NCBI GenBank assembly: GCA_964396595.1
Contig: CAYNFR010000003.1
Span: forward strand, 62,001 to 126,000
DNA from: CAYNFR01 sp964396595
Lineage (GTDB): Bacteria; Bacteroidota; Bacteroidia; Chitinophagales; Saprospiraceae
DNA length: 64,000 nucleotides
Reading direction: 5' to 3'
The notes under the pieces were generated by a model. That model saw only the letters and a list, made by a program, of their open reading frames with translations, searched no databases and was not told the origin of the DNA. Below, piece by piece: positions 35,286 through 44,520 of the stretch (the first letter of the stretch is position 1; each line of letters begins with the position of its first letter). The position numbers and the translations under genes are program-made.

Positions 35286-36683
35286 TTATTTTACGATTTT
35301 ATATACTCGTCCCGGATTTTCATAACCTATATAGATATACCCATCTTTACCCTGATAAATACTTCGCATTCTCCCCGATTTGGCAAATAATTTTTCACGA
35401 TTCTCATATTCGCCATCTGCAGAAATTATAGTTCGATCCAGATAGTTGTATTTGAGAGAACCGTTAAGTAGATTTCCTTCCCAGAATGGATACGCTGAAT
35501 CTCTTACAAATACCATCCCGCATACACCTATACTAGGTACCCAATAATATAGTGGCTGCTCCATGCCGTCTTGATGCGTTTTATCCGTAATTTTAGTACC
35601 GTCGTAGTTGATGCCATAAGTGATAACAGGCCATCCATAATTAGCACCTCTTTTTACGAGATTAATCTCATCACCTCCTCTTGGACCGTGTTCATTGCTG
35701 TAGATCAGATCATTAGTGGCATCATAAACAAGACCCTGTGGGTTACGATGCCCATAAGAGTATATACTCTTACGCGCTTCCGCTTGATTAACAAATGGAT
35801 TGTCATCGGGGACACTTCCATCCCAGTTGAGTCGATGGATCTTCCCGGCATCTATGCTCAAGCTTTGTGCCGTCTCGAAGTGTCTACCTCTATCACCTAC
35901 ACTTACAAATAGATATCCGTGCTTATCGAAAATCATTCTCGATCCGTAATGATGCGCTGTGCTATAATACGGCTCTGCTATGAAGATATCCTTACCTCCG
36001 CTGAGCCGCCCATTATTGAAAGTAGCCATGTACACCGCTGTCGTCGCCAATGACGCATCCGTAGCATGTGGCTTCGAATAGCTAAGATAAAGGATGGTAT
36101 TGCTGTCAAAGTCTGGATGTAATATCACATCGAGCAATCCCCCTTGATTTCGGTAACGAACAGCAGGCACGCCGGGCACTTCTGATATATTTCCATCTGT
36201 CTTGAGATAAAATAACTTGCCTGACTTGTCCGTAATTAATAGACTCATATCCGGCAGCTGTGCCATACCCCATGGTTCATTTACCTTATCAGTTACTAAT
36301 GACAGGGAAAGATTAGTGCCTTCAGATACATCGCTAAGACCATCACTTGCATCTTTAAAATCATAGGATTGAACTTCTTTGGATGCATTGAGGATATATG
36401 TCGCCAGATCGTTAGCATCTTTTTCACTTAGCGCTGCTTCAAAAGCAGGCATGCCTTCATCGAGAAGCCCTTTTAGTATTACCTGTGCTATCTCTTTTTG
36501 AGTATTGCCCACGACCCATTTCGGTCTATCTGCAAATGCATTAACCTCCTGACCGTGACATGAGGCACATAAATTTTTATAATTTTCTGAGGCTTTATCG
36601 GCCAATTCGGGGTTCATGGACGAACTGCATGAAAAGTAGATCACTGCTAGTGCCATCAAAAGTAAGAAGACAAATTTTTTCAT
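35286..36683 (-). CDS. Lipoprotein cytochrome c - PQQ-type sugar dehydrogenase fusion
   Basis: This protein of about 465 residues has a lipobox (ALAVIYFSC). The N-terminal cytochrome c domain carries the haem motif CASCH (about 38-42) and a candidate Met ligand in GMPAFEAAL. From about residue 125 it is a six-bladed soluble glucose-dehydrogenase/sorbosone-dehydrogenase propeller: VNEPWGMAQLPD, RNQGGLLDVILHPDF, YGHRNPQGLVYD, NEHGPRGGDEINLV, GANYGWPV. Such enzymes oxidise sugars in the periplasm with PQQ and pass electrons to the attached haem. The ATG at 36683 is chosen over the TTG at 36689. Confidence 0.88.
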   Translation of the reverse strand: MKKFVFLLLMALAVIYFSCSSSMNPELADKASENYKNLCASCHGQEVNAFADRPKWVVGNTQKEIAQVILKGLLDEGMPAFEAALSEKDANDLATYILNASKEVQSYDFKDASDGLSDVSEGTNLSLSLVTDKVNEPWGMAQLPDMSLLITDKSGKLFYLKTDGNISEVPGVPAVRYRNQGGLLDVILHPDFDSNTILYLSYSKPHATDASLATTAVYMATFNNGRLSGGKDIFIAEPYYSTAHHYGSRMIFDKHGYLFVSVGDRGRHFETAQSLSIDAGKIHRLNWDGSVPDDNPFVNQAEARKSIYSYGHRNPQGLVYDATNDLIYSNEHGPRGGDEINLVKRGANYGWPVITYGINYDGTKITDKTHQDGMEQPLYYWVPSIGVCGMVFVRDSAYPFWEGNLLNGSLKYNYLDRTIISADGEYENREKLFAKSGRMRSIYQGKDGYIYIGYENPGRVYKIVK

Positions 36684-36802
36684 TATCAAGGGTGTATCAG
36701 ATTAACGATCAAAGAGCTCAAAAATAAACATTCTCATACGTACCACCAGAAGATATTGTAGCTAGAATGTATAAAAATGCGAATATATCCGCGTGGCAAG
36801 CT

Positions 36803-37747
36803 TCACATTTTGACAAAGTGGCGCTCAATTACCTGGCCTTCTAAGTTAACCAGCCATATTTTGTACGAACCCGGTGTGAGGGATGAAATGTCAATTTTTC
36901 CATCATTGATACCTTTTTCACTACGGTATAATGCACCTTCCTTACTTTCGATCTCAAAATGTTTGACCTTGTCAGGATTGTTAAGATAGAGAGTGTAATA
37001 AGCGATTTTTGGCTGGACGTCTATAAAATCGTCTTGCGCACTGACATTGCTTTGTTTAATTAATCGTTTTATTTCATCTATTGTCAAGACGGCATCGTAA
37101 AGCCTTAAGTCATCTATTCCCCCGGGAAATATCATATCAACTCCCTTGTCCGTCATCCGCTGGCCTATAGACAGTGGTAATTCATAATTATGGCTAGCTT
37201 GTTCAGGTAAATCTACATAAGCAAGCTTCTGACCTTGTATATACAACTCTATTCTCGATGAATCAACAACTATTGCTACATGCCGCCATTCTTCTGCAAG
37301 TAGTGACTTTGGTTTTGTAATAATATTGTGGATTTTACCTGATTGGCCTCTGATCGAGAGGCTGAGAGATCTGTCCTTATTAAGCATGAGGCACATATAA
37401 CTGTCTTTATCCCTATTTCCGGCAGACTGCGCATATAAAACGCCGGAGGGTGTCTCATCTATTCCATAACGCACCCATATCGAGATGCTATACTGAGCCT
37501 CAGGTCGCCAGTCATAAATTAAAAATGGCTCTGTCAAACTACTGAGATCAAGAAAAGATTTCCCGACAGCCGCTTGCTTATTCTTAAGGTCGACAGAGGC
37601 TGGACGGGCATATCGAGACCGCTGCTCTATACTAGATTCCTCCTCCACTTCAAAGGGCCAATACATGGTAGGTGTCAATTGTCCATATAGGCTAAAGCCC
37701 AATATGCCAAAGACCATGATCAATCCACCAATGCGTATCCTTATCAT
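36803..37747 (-). CDS. LamG/concanavalin-like surface protein with possible sorting tail
   Basis: This 314-residue protein has a signal peptide (GGLIMVFGILGFSLYGQ) and a jelly-roll LamG-3 domain (about 40-220): IYDWRPEAQYSISIWVRYG, EEWRHVAIVVDSSRIELYIQG and IDDLRLYDAVLTIDEIKRL. These are the standard landmarks of LamG carbohydrate- or protein-binding domains. The last 80 residues form a small beta module ending LTPGSYKIWLVNLEGQVIE plus RHFVKM, similar to type IX secretion C-terminal domains that anchor proteins at the surface in Bacteroidota; I infer this from the shape only. It sits 114 bp upstream of the sugar-dehydrogenase start on the same strand. Confidence 0.78.
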   Translation of the reverse strand: MIRIRIGGLIMVFGILGFSLYGQLTPTMYWPFEVEEESSIEQRSRYARPASVDLKNKQAAVGKSFLDLSSLTEPFLIYDWRPEAQYSISIWVRYGIDETPSGVLYAQSAGNRDKDSYMCLMLNKDRSLSLSIRGQSGKIHNIITKPKSLLAEEWRHVAIVVDSSRIELYIQGQKLAYVDLPEQASHNYELPLSIGQRMTDKGVDMIFPGGIDDLRLYDAVLTIDEIKRLIKQSNVSAQDDFIDVQPKIAYYTLYLNNPDKVKHFEIESKEGALYRSEKGINDGKIDISSLTPGSYKIWLVNLEGQVIERHFVKM

Positions 37748-38169
37748 TCCCTAATGTTGATAATTGAATTAAATTCAATCAAAAGCCGTGGTAAAGGTAA
37801 GAAATCGTCTTTATTAGTAGTTCTCAGTATTAACCCTAGGGTCGACAAGCAGGTAAACAGTAACTAAAATCAGAAATATGTATAACAGTATCTAGTGTTC
37901 AAGGCTAGAAAATGACATAAGCTGACGGGAAATGTGAACTATTGATACTTTGAGGTTTAGAATGGCATAAATCGGCTACATTAGAAGTACGGGCCTAAAA
38001 AAACAAAAGGCTCACCTCCGCAGAGACAAGCCAATTGTATCAACTATAGGGTAATAAACTTTTGAGAAATCTTAAAACACTTACATCTTTATGAACGTGC
38101 TTAACATCTGATATAAAGACGCAATATGTCAGACCTCCCCCTACTCGATGAAGAAAAAAATAATTTTTT
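37748..38169. other. 422-bp intergenic region, no gene seen
   Basis: The gap lies between the end of the HExxH peptidase gene and the start of the LamG gene, both minus strand. I see no coherent reading frame, RNA gene or strong terminator. It must contain the LamG promoter, but no TAnnTTTG match was found on that strand near the start. Confidence 0.4.
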
Positions 38170-38802
38170 TTATGACCCCCATGAACTGACTTCTTTTATC
38201 ATGTCGTCCAGTACAGCGATTTCTATAGGATTGAGATAGTATTTACGTTTTGTATTACGATAGTCTTCGCTGACATTGGCTTCATGAAGAACAAAGTGTG
38301 ACCAAGCTTTTAGTTGAGAGCCAAAGCCTTTTTTGATGGCCAGATAATCGGTTGCTTTCTCGTAAACCTCCTTCCACCCCGGAAACAAGTAAATGAAGCC
38401 TGTTTTGATGATCTGCCAACGCGTCTTGAATTCATAATCAAGAATATGACTTAATTCGTGAGCCAATATTCCCTTTTGCGCTTCCCTTGGTAACTGAGAT
38501 AGCAATAGCCGACCATTGCCCTCTTGATTATTGACGAGTAACAAATACTTTCGTTTCGATCTAAAAAGTAGGCTTTCGACATCGGGTCGCGCCATCATAG
38601 TCATAGATAGGGGTCTCGGAGACCAAAAGATATGTGCTTTCTGGAGTTCCGGAAATGAACGAATTACTTCAGCCATCACAGCATTCGTCTCCTCAGGAAG
38701 GCCATCAATGGTCATGGTAAAATCACCTGCTCGATTATTAATATCGACATGGCTCATACATTCGTCATAAGCCTTGCTGACCTTGCGCAATCTGTCCGTC
38801 AT
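38170..38802 (-). CDS. HExxH zinc-peptidase-like protein, coupled to murQ
   Basis: This protein of about 210 residues carries the zinc-peptidase core LAHELSHILDYE (HELSH plus a third Asp/Glu ligand possibility) near residue 115. It has no signal peptide and no long transmembrane helix except a hydrophobic turn (TGFIYLFPGW). The rest does not match a family I know. The start ATG (38802) overlaps the murQ stop (TGATG), so the two are translationally coupled, suggesting a role in the same process, for instance cutting a peptide of wall turnover or controlling a wall-sensing regulator; this is inference. Confidence 0.6.
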   Translation of the reverse strand: MTDRLRKVSKAYDECMSHVDINNRAGDFTMTIDGLPEETNAVMAEVIRSFPELQKAHIFWSPRPLSMTMMARPDVESLLFRSKRKYLLLVNNQEGNGRLLLSQLPREAQKGILAHELSHILDYEFKTRWQIIKTGFIYLFPGWKEVYEKATDYLAIKKGFGSQLKAWSHFVLHEANVSEDYRNTKRKYYLNPIEIAVLDDMIKEVSSWGS

Positions 38803-39608
38803 CACGATTGACTTAGTATTGCCGCTCTGACACTGCCATGTTGCAAGAGTAAAGCACGCGCATCATCATAAGAAATATCGAGTCCTGCCATCACCATTTT
38901 AGCACCCCGATCGATCAGCTTGTCGTTACTAAGCTGCATATCGACCATCTTATTATCCTTAACTCTGCCCATCTTAATCATTACAGCGGTAGAGATCATG
39001 TTGAGAACTAATTTTTGTGCTGTCCCACTTTTCATACGAGTACTACCGGTGATAAACTCAGGGCCGACTTCCACCTCTATCGGAAAATCAGCATTGGCTG
39101 CCAATGGCGAGCCAATATTGCAGGTGATACAAGCTGTCTGAATACCCTGCTCACGACAATACTTTAATCCATTGACAACATAAGGGGTAGTACCTGATGC
39201 TGCGACTCCTATGACAAAATCCTTATTGTCTATCGAATATTCTGTGAGATCCTTCCATGCCAGATGTATATCATCCTCAGCATGCTCCACAGCCTTACGC
39301 ATAGCCTTATCTCCTCCTGCCATTATGCCAATGACCATGTCATGCGGCACCCCAAAGGTAGGGGGACATTCAGACGCATCAACCACTCCCAGCCTGCCAC
39401 TAGTCCCAGCTCCAATGTAAAAAAGTCTTCCCCCGTCTTTCATTTTAGCATATACGGCGTCAATACATTTTTCAACTTGGGGTAAGACACCGGCGATCGC
39501 TAGTGGCACTTTATGATCTTCTGTATTGATAGACCTAATGATCTCTAATGTCGACATTTTTTCTAAATGTCTATAAATAGATGACTCTTCTGTAATCCTT
39601 TTGAACAT
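38802..39608 (-). CDS. murQ: N-acetylmuramic acid 6-phosphate etherase
   Basis: This 268-residue SIS-fold cytosolic enzyme removes the D-lactyl ether from MurNAc-6-phosphate to give GlcNAc-6-phosphate in cell-wall recycling. The MurQ signature is clear: FYIGAGTSGRLGVVDASECP, TFGVPHDMVIGIMAGGDKAM, TACITCNIGSPLAANADFP and GSTRMKSGTAQKLVLNMIS. It is about 30 residues shorter than E. coli MurQ, lacking part of the C-terminal helices, as is common in Bacteroidota homologues as far as I recall. Its neighbours are an SSS symporter 13 bp upstream and the HExxH peptidase overlapping its stop. Confidence 0.93.
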   Translation of the reverse strand: MFKRITEESSIYRHLEKMSTLEIIRSINTEDHKVPLAIAGVLPQVEKCIDAVYAKMKDGGRLFYIGAGTSGRLGVVDASECPPTFGVPHDMVIGIMAGGDKAMRKAVEHAEDDIHLAWKDLTEYSIDNKDFVIGVAASGTTPYVVNGLKYCREQGIQTACITCNIGSPLAANADFPIEVEVGPEFITGSTRMKSGTAQKLVLNMISTAVMIKMGRVKDNKMVDMQLSNDKLIDRGAKMVMAGLDISYDDARALLLQHGSVRAAILSQS

Positions 39609-39621
39609 ACGTTTTCATATT

Positions 39622-41109
39622 TTAATTATGCCTCTCGCCAGGTCGAGATATTAACCACAATCCTATAAAGGTCAGCAAACCATTAAATGCAAGAATCAGA
39701 AACCCAAATCTGAATCCACCCAATAAACTCGCACTACTCACATTGACAAAATAAGATACTATTGGACATATCAGACACACCCACAATGCCCATTTATCCC
39801 GTATAGCTCTCTTCGTAAACACCCCAAAACTAAATAGCCCCAGCAATGGCCCATAAGTATAACCTGCTATGGTAAATAGCTCATTAATAATTGCGTCGTT
39901 ATTAATCGCTTTGAATAATAAAATGACTAACAATAGTATAATAGAAAATCCTATGTGGACGACCAATCGCGTACGGCGTTTCTGCTCCTCCGTACGTGCT
40001 GAGCTTTCAAAATTTAAAAAATCTACACAAAAAGCCGTCGTCAATGCAGTCAAGGCACTATCCGCACTAGAATAAGCCGCGGCTATCAATCCCAAAACGA
40101 ATACGATTCCAATAAATGGAGATAAGTGATTCAATGCAAGATTGGGATACAATAGATCTGTTTTAGTCGGGATTTCAATACCTTTGGATAAGGCAAAATA
40201 CCATAATATCGCTCCCAGGGTCAGAAATAGAATATTGGCAAATATCAAGCTGACACTGAATGTGAACATATTTTTTTGGGCGTCGCCCAATGATTTACAA
40301 GTTAAATTTTTCTGCATCATATCTTGATCGAGACCTGTCATCACGATCGCAATTAAGGCACCACTTATAAACTGTTTGAAAAAATTATTGGGGTCTGACC
40401 AACCACTGTCAAAATAAAAGGTCTTAAAATAGCCACTTTCAGAAAGGGTTCCCACCATCTCTCCCAGCCCCATATCTAGCGAATTTAACAATGCATAAAT
40501 CGTCATCACTACAGCAGTCAACATCGCTACCGTCTGTATCGTGTCTGTATAAACGATTGTTTTTATCCCCCCTCTGAATGTGTACACCCAGATAAGTATA
40601 ATCGTCATAGCCACTGTCCAGAAAAAGGATATACCAAAACTCGCCAAAACAAAATTATGCAAAATAATCGCTACCAAAAACAGCCTAAATGCCGATCCAA
40701 TAATCCGCGACAACAAAAAATAAAATGCTCCGGTCTTATAACTATATACCCCAAATCGCTCATTCAAATATCCATAAATGGATGTTAAGTTATATTTATA
40801 GTAAATCGGCATCAAAACCGTCGCAATTACAAAATAGCCCAGCATATAACCCAAGACTACCTGCATGTAACTGAAATTCATGTTCACCCCACCAGCTCCT
40901 ACTACACCAGGTATGGAAATAAATGTAACACCTGACAGCGAAGCACCAATCATTCCGATCGCAACCAACAACCACGGTGATCGTCTATTACCGGTAAAAA
41001 AACTACTGTTGTCGGCACCTCTTCCCGTAAAATAAGAGACCACCATCAAGAACAAAAAATAACTGCCTATGACCAGCAATGTCTGAAAGGGTTGTATAGA
41101 CTGATTCAT
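39622..41109 (-). CDS. Sodium:solute symporter (SSS family), likely for an amino sugar
   Basis: This 495-residue protein has about thirteen helices. Family features include the first helices with VSYFTGRGADNSSFFTGNRRSP, GASLSGVTFISIPG and the later AYSSADSALTALTTAFCVDFL, matching the sodium-site region of SSS transporters. It ends 13 bp before the murQ start, so a MurNAc-type or other wall-sugar substrate is the best contextual guess, supported by established murQ pathways but not by any motif. The deacetylase-like gene upstream ends 17 bp before its start. Confidence 0.85.
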   Translation of the reverse strand: MNQSIQPFQTLLVIGSYFLFLMVVSYFTGRGADNSSFFTGNRRSPWLLVAIGMIGASLSGVTFISIPGVVGAGGVNMNFSYMQVVLGYMLGYFVIATVLMPIYYKYNLTSIYGYLNERFGVYSYKTGAFYFLLSRIIGSAFRLFLVAIILHNFVLASFGISFFWTVAMTIILIWVYTFRGGIKTIVYTDTIQTVAMLTAVVMTIYALLNSLDMGLGEMVGTLSESGYFKTFYFDSGWSDPNNFFKQFISGALIAIVMTGLDQDMMQKNLTCKSLGDAQKNMFTFSVSLIFANILFLTLGAILWYFALSKGIEIPTKTDLLYPNLALNHLSPFIGIVFVLGLIAAAYSSADSALTALTTAFCVDFLNFESSARTEEQKRRTRLVVHIGFSIILLLVILLFKAINNDAIINELFTIAGYTYGPLLGLFSFGVFTKRAIRDKWALWVCLICPIVSYFVNVSSASLLGGFRFGFLILAFNGLLTFIGLWLISRPGERHN

Positions 41110-41126
41110 GCCGCTAAATTACTCAT

Positions 41127-42434
41127 TTATCCCTCTATCATCTCCTCAAATACAGATCGCCAAGGATGCCATCCGTATGCAGTACTCAGCGAACTATTAT
41201 GCCAAACAAATGCGAAATCCCCATGAACGGCCTCTGATTTCTTTCTCAGTTCCATCACTAATTCTTTGGCTGCGAATGGGTTCAGTTTCATATAGTATCG
41301 TAATGTCACATCCATAACACTATATGGCATAATAACCAAATCTGTCGCTTCATCCCGCTCCAGATCATACCATTTAAATGGTTTACTTGTGCCTGCCCTA
41401 TACCCTACAGCATCAGGATATATAATACTATGATCCTCGTAAATACCACAGTCTATCAATCTCCTATACGTTTCAGGCCAGCTGATCTTTATAAAATGTT
41501 GTCGCGACAAGCCGACAGATTGCATTACTGCTTTATCAATTATTGTTTTCTCGGCATGGAGCTGCTCTCCGCTTTCATTGCTCGCATAAGAAGGATGAAG
41601 TCCGATACGGGCATAAGTGCGTATTTGGCGAATCAAGTTTTCCCATACAGGCATACTCACGACATGATTGAGGTCGTGCGGTTTCTCATAATTGCATAAG
41701 AAGAAAAAATATATCTCAGCATTCTTACCCGTCAGTTTATCGCTCAAATAATCATAGGTATCAAATGGATCTTGGCCAGTGGCCAAAAAAACGATCCGAC
41801 TCAAGAATGTATTCCATCTCGCCGTCAGCGTATCCTTGATTAAACCAGGGATCAATTTTCCTCCCTTCCCTTTAAAAGCATAGGGCTGATCAATATCGAT
41901 CGAGTAACGTCGTCTCCCTTTACGCTTCTGTATATCAACACCTGATTTCTCGATTAGCACTTGACGAAAAGCCTCCACCCATTCGTCTATGATCGGACGG
42001 GCAAGAAAATTGTGCCTGTAAGCAAGACTATTCCGAGCCTGATGACGACCATACTGATCATAGCTCGTATCTAGATACTCCTCGTATCGGGTGATGAAGT
42101 AAAAAACCATCGCGAAAAGATCAAATGGAAGCGCGTAGCCATCCATCGTATTAGTACCGAATATAAATGGTTTGTTTTCATCATAGTCCACCTTTGGATC
42201 AATGTTATCTATCCTACCTTCTTCCAGTAATCCATTGCGCCATACATTTACACCCGCATCAAGATGAGTCACTTGAGCGTAATTAATGTAAACCTCACCC
42301 GATCTCCGTTCGACTATAAAAAGATCAACAATCTCATATCCTATCCCGAGCCAATTATTAAAAACAGTATCAAATACATACCTGTGTCGATTTCTCACAG
42401 TAGATTCGGGCATGTAAACGAGACATTTTATCAT
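41127..42434 (-). CDS. Polysaccharide-deacetylase-family-like protein
   Basis: This protein of about 435 residues has an N-terminal half resembling the DUF7033-type extension (GYALPFDLFAMVFYFITRYEEYL) and a C-terminal carbohydrate-esterase-4-like barrel with RRYSIDIDQPYAF (Asp-x-Asp), RIGLHPSYAS and a late FVWHNSSLS, corresponding to the metal and substrate sites of that family. It lacks a clear signal peptide with the ATG at 42434. It is the first gene of the set with the symporter and murQ, so removal of acetyl groups from sugars fits the context. Activity is not shown by sequence alone. The start could also be 42413. Confidence 0.68.
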   Translation of the reverse strand: MIKCLVYMPESTVRNRHRYVFDTVFNNWLGIGYEIVDLFIVERRSGEVYINYAQVTHLDAGVNVWRNGLLEEGRIDNIDPKVDYDENKPFIFGTNTMDGYALPFDLFAMVFYFITRYEEYLDTSYDQYGRHQARNSLAYRHNFLARPIIDEWVEAFRQVLIEKSGVDIQKRKGRRRYSIDIDQPYAFKGKGGKLIPGLIKDTLTARWNTFLSRIVFLATGQDPFDTYDYLSDKLTGKNAEIYFFFLCNYEKPHDLNHVVSMPVWENLIRQIRTYARIGLHPSYASNESGEQLHAEKTIIDKAVMQSVGLSRQHFIKISWPETYRRLIDCGIYEDHSIIYPDAVGYRAGTSKPFKWYDLERDEATDLVIMPYSVMDVTLRYYMKLNPFAAKELVMELRKKSEAVHGDFAFVWHNSSLSTAYGWHPWRSVFEEMIEG

Positions 42435-42509
42435 GCCCGAAAAATACAAGATCTTCAAACATTCCACGTATTGATATGGATTTTACGTATATTCGATCTA
42501 CATAAGTTT

Positions 42510-43340
42510 ATGAAGAAACTAGTCTCATACCGACAGCTGTTCTCTATGTTCATTCTGCTAGGAATGGCGAATATCGGTTTCTCCCAAACGGTATTTCAAC
42601 CTAAGCAGCTCGATAATCGTCTTCGAGGTTTCATATATGATAATGAGACGATTTACGAAATACGTCCTCACCTTAATGGGTTCGCACTGGGCTACAAGAA
42701 AGGTAAGATCGTAAGCTACGACAAGACCGTATACAGAAACTACGAAATCGGTTTCACAAAACATCCGGACGAGCGACGTCAAAACAAAAATACCACCATC
42801 AGTGGGTTTCGTATTTCGAGCCCATTCGTATACGGCAAGCGCAATGAAATGTTTAATTTGCGTGGCTCCACCGGCGTAAAAAAATACTTATCCGAAAAAA
42901 CAAAGCAGAAAGGGGTCGCCATGGGCTACATTTATGAGGGAGGAGTAGCCCTTAGCCTATTAAAACCTTACGAGTTAAAGGTTGTCCGTATAGGAGATGA
43001 TAATCTTACCCGAACACAAGAAGTTGTAAGATTTAACAATGACACCAGAGAAGACTATTTAAATTTTGATCGGATATATGGGGGTAATGGAATTTTTAAG
43101 GGATGGGATGGTTTAAGGCCGACTGTCGGTCTGCATGCAAAAATAGGAATGCATTGGGCTGTAGGCGCTTATGAACGTCAGGCAAAGGCTATCGAAGCAG
43201 GTATCATGGTCGATATCTACCCCGGCAAAGTGCCCATAATGGTTGAGTCAGAAAATGTCAAAAATCAGTTTCTATTCATAAAACTTTATGCCTCCGGACA
43301 AATAGGAAGTCGCAAACTGCGAAGCGAAATGCTCAAATAG
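42510..43340 (+). CDS. Exported protein of unknown function, divergent from the murQ cluster
   Basis: The ATG at 42510 (MKKLVSYRQLFSMFILLGMA, then NIGFSQ) gives a standard signal peptide; earlier in-frame Met codons overlap the opposite gene. The mature 250 residues are rich in Gly, Tyr and Lys with beta-type runs (FRISSPFVYGKRNEMFNLRG, GYIYEGGVALSLLKPYELKV, GAYERQAKAIEAGIMVDIYP). I recognise no family. It may be a small barrel or a periplasmic beta-sandwich protein. The copy B repeat starts 50 bp after its stop. Confidence 0.55.
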   Translation: MKKLVSYRQLFSMFILLGMANIGFSQTVFQPKQLDNRLRGFIYDNETIYEIRPHLNGFALGYKKGKIVSYDKTVYRNYEIGFTKHPDERRQNKNTTISGFRISSPFVYGKRNEMFNLRGSTGVKKYLSEKTKQKGVAMGYIYEGGVALSLLKPYELKVVRIGDDNLTRTQEVVRFNNDTREDYLNFDRIYGGNGIFKGWDGLRPTVGLHAKIGMHWAVGAYERQAKAIEAGIMVDIYPGKVPIMVESENVKNQFLFIKLYASGQIGSRKLRSEMLK

Positions 43341-43390
43341 TTCTGTCATCAGCTACATATTCGTGAAAGTTTATATCCAATCGTAACTAA

Positions 43391-43544
43391 CAGAAAGATG
43401 CCTTCGGGTAAAGACATCTGTCAATTTTCTAGAAGGGAAACCTACTTTCTGAGTAATCAATATAATCTGTAGACAAGAGGAAAAAGGGCCGCAGAGTAAT
43501 AGAAAACTGGCTTTTATTGATCGACATTCATCTTGGCTGATGAG
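43391..43544 (+). repeat. Dispersed two-block intergenic repeat, copy B
   Basis: Copy B has the same order and spacing as copy A near 18.1 kb: block 1 43391-43428, unrelated middle of 70 bp, block 2 43499-43544 (ends GGCTGATGAG). Both copies lie downstream of a plus-strand gene and upstream of another (here the exported protein and lipA). Read on the minus strand both copies give a related peptide-like string (KLTDVFTRRHLS here, KLTDFLNRKHLA in copy A), which may hint at an old coding origin. The rest of the 301-bp gap shows nothing else. Confidence 0.6.
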
Positions 43545-43641
43545 ATACATCTCATTTAATTTGTACGAAATCACAGTTTTAAGATCAGCAGAAGGAAACA
43601 TTATCAGGATTTTTGCAGTTTTGCTTTCATAATGATTGACG

Positions 43642-44520
43642 ATGATCGAATTACCCGTTGTTAATGTTACCGAGCCTACCACACGGGCAAAACGACCTGA
43701 TTGGCTTAGAGTCAAATTGCCTATCGGCGAAGAATATAAAAAAGTCAGATCACTGGTCGATCATTATAAACTACACACTATCTGTCAGAGCGGCAACTGT
43801 CCCAATATGGGTGAATGCTGGGGAGCAGGTACGGCTACTTTTATGATATTGGGTAATGTCTGTACGCGGTCTTGCAGCTTTTGTGCTGTAAAAACAGGTC
43901 GCCCACCCGAATATGATGAAGATGAACCACGCAGAGTAGCCGAAGCGATCAAATTGATGCAAGTCAAGCACGCGGTCATCACATCCGTCAATCGCGATGA
44001 ACTTAAAGATCGCGGTGCAGAAATATGGTATCATACCGTCCGAATGACCAAAGAATATTCCCCTAGTACGACTATCGAAACCCTGATTCCAGATACCAAG
44101 GCAAACTGGGAAGCCCTCGAGCGTATGATCAGCGCAGGTCAGGAGGTTGTTTCACACAATATGGAAACCGTGGAACGTCTGTACAGATTAGTACGTCCAC
44201 AAGCAAAATATGCCCGAAGCCTGGAACAAATTCAAAGAATAAAGGACTACGGCAAAAGAACCAAGTCCGGCTTTATGGTAGGGCTCGGAGAAACTAAGGA
44301 GGAAGTAATCAAAATTCTACAAGACTTACGCGAACATGGGTGTGATGTGGTTACCATTGGCCAATATCTACAACCCACCAAAATGCACCTCAAGGTTGCA
44401 GAATACGCCCATCCAGATATATTTGCTGAATACAGAGAAATCGGGCAAGAAATGGGATTTGATTTTGTCGAAAGTGGTCCGCTCGTGAGATCATCATATC
44501 ATGCGGAGCGACATCTCTAG
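43642..44520 (+). CDS. lipA: Lipoyl synthase
   Basis: This radical-SAM enzyme of about 292 residues inserts two sulfur atoms into the octanoyl chain of lipoyl-dependent proteins. Both iron-sulfur sites are visible: the auxiliary-cluster cysteines CQSGNCPNMGEC and the radical-SAM CTRSCSFC, with the GxGE-type region MVGLGETKEEV and the YLQPTKMHL end. The ATG at 43642 (MIELPVVNV) is chosen over a TTG at 43636. The 3' end overlaps the next gene by 20 nt. Confidence 0.95.
   Translation: MIELPVVNVTEPTTRAKRPDWLRVKLPIGEEYKKVRSLVDHYKLHTICQSGNCPNMGECWGAGTATFMILGNVCTRSCSFCAVKTGRPPEYDEDEPRRVAEAIKLMQVKHAVITSVNRDELKDRGAEIWYHTVRMTKEYSPSTTIETLIPDTKANWEALERMISAGQEVVSHNMETVERLYRLVRPQAKYARSLEQIQRIKDYGKRTKSGFMVGLGETKEEVIKILQDLREHGCDVVTIGQYLQPTKMHLKVAEYAHPDIFAEYREIGQEMGFDFVESGPLVRSSYHAERHL

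Noticed and set aside
43371..43715. A 114-codon minus-strand frame across the gap before lipA
   Set aside because: It covers the dispersed repeat and the lipA start antisense. Its similarity to copy A is treated as a repeat, not as a live gene.
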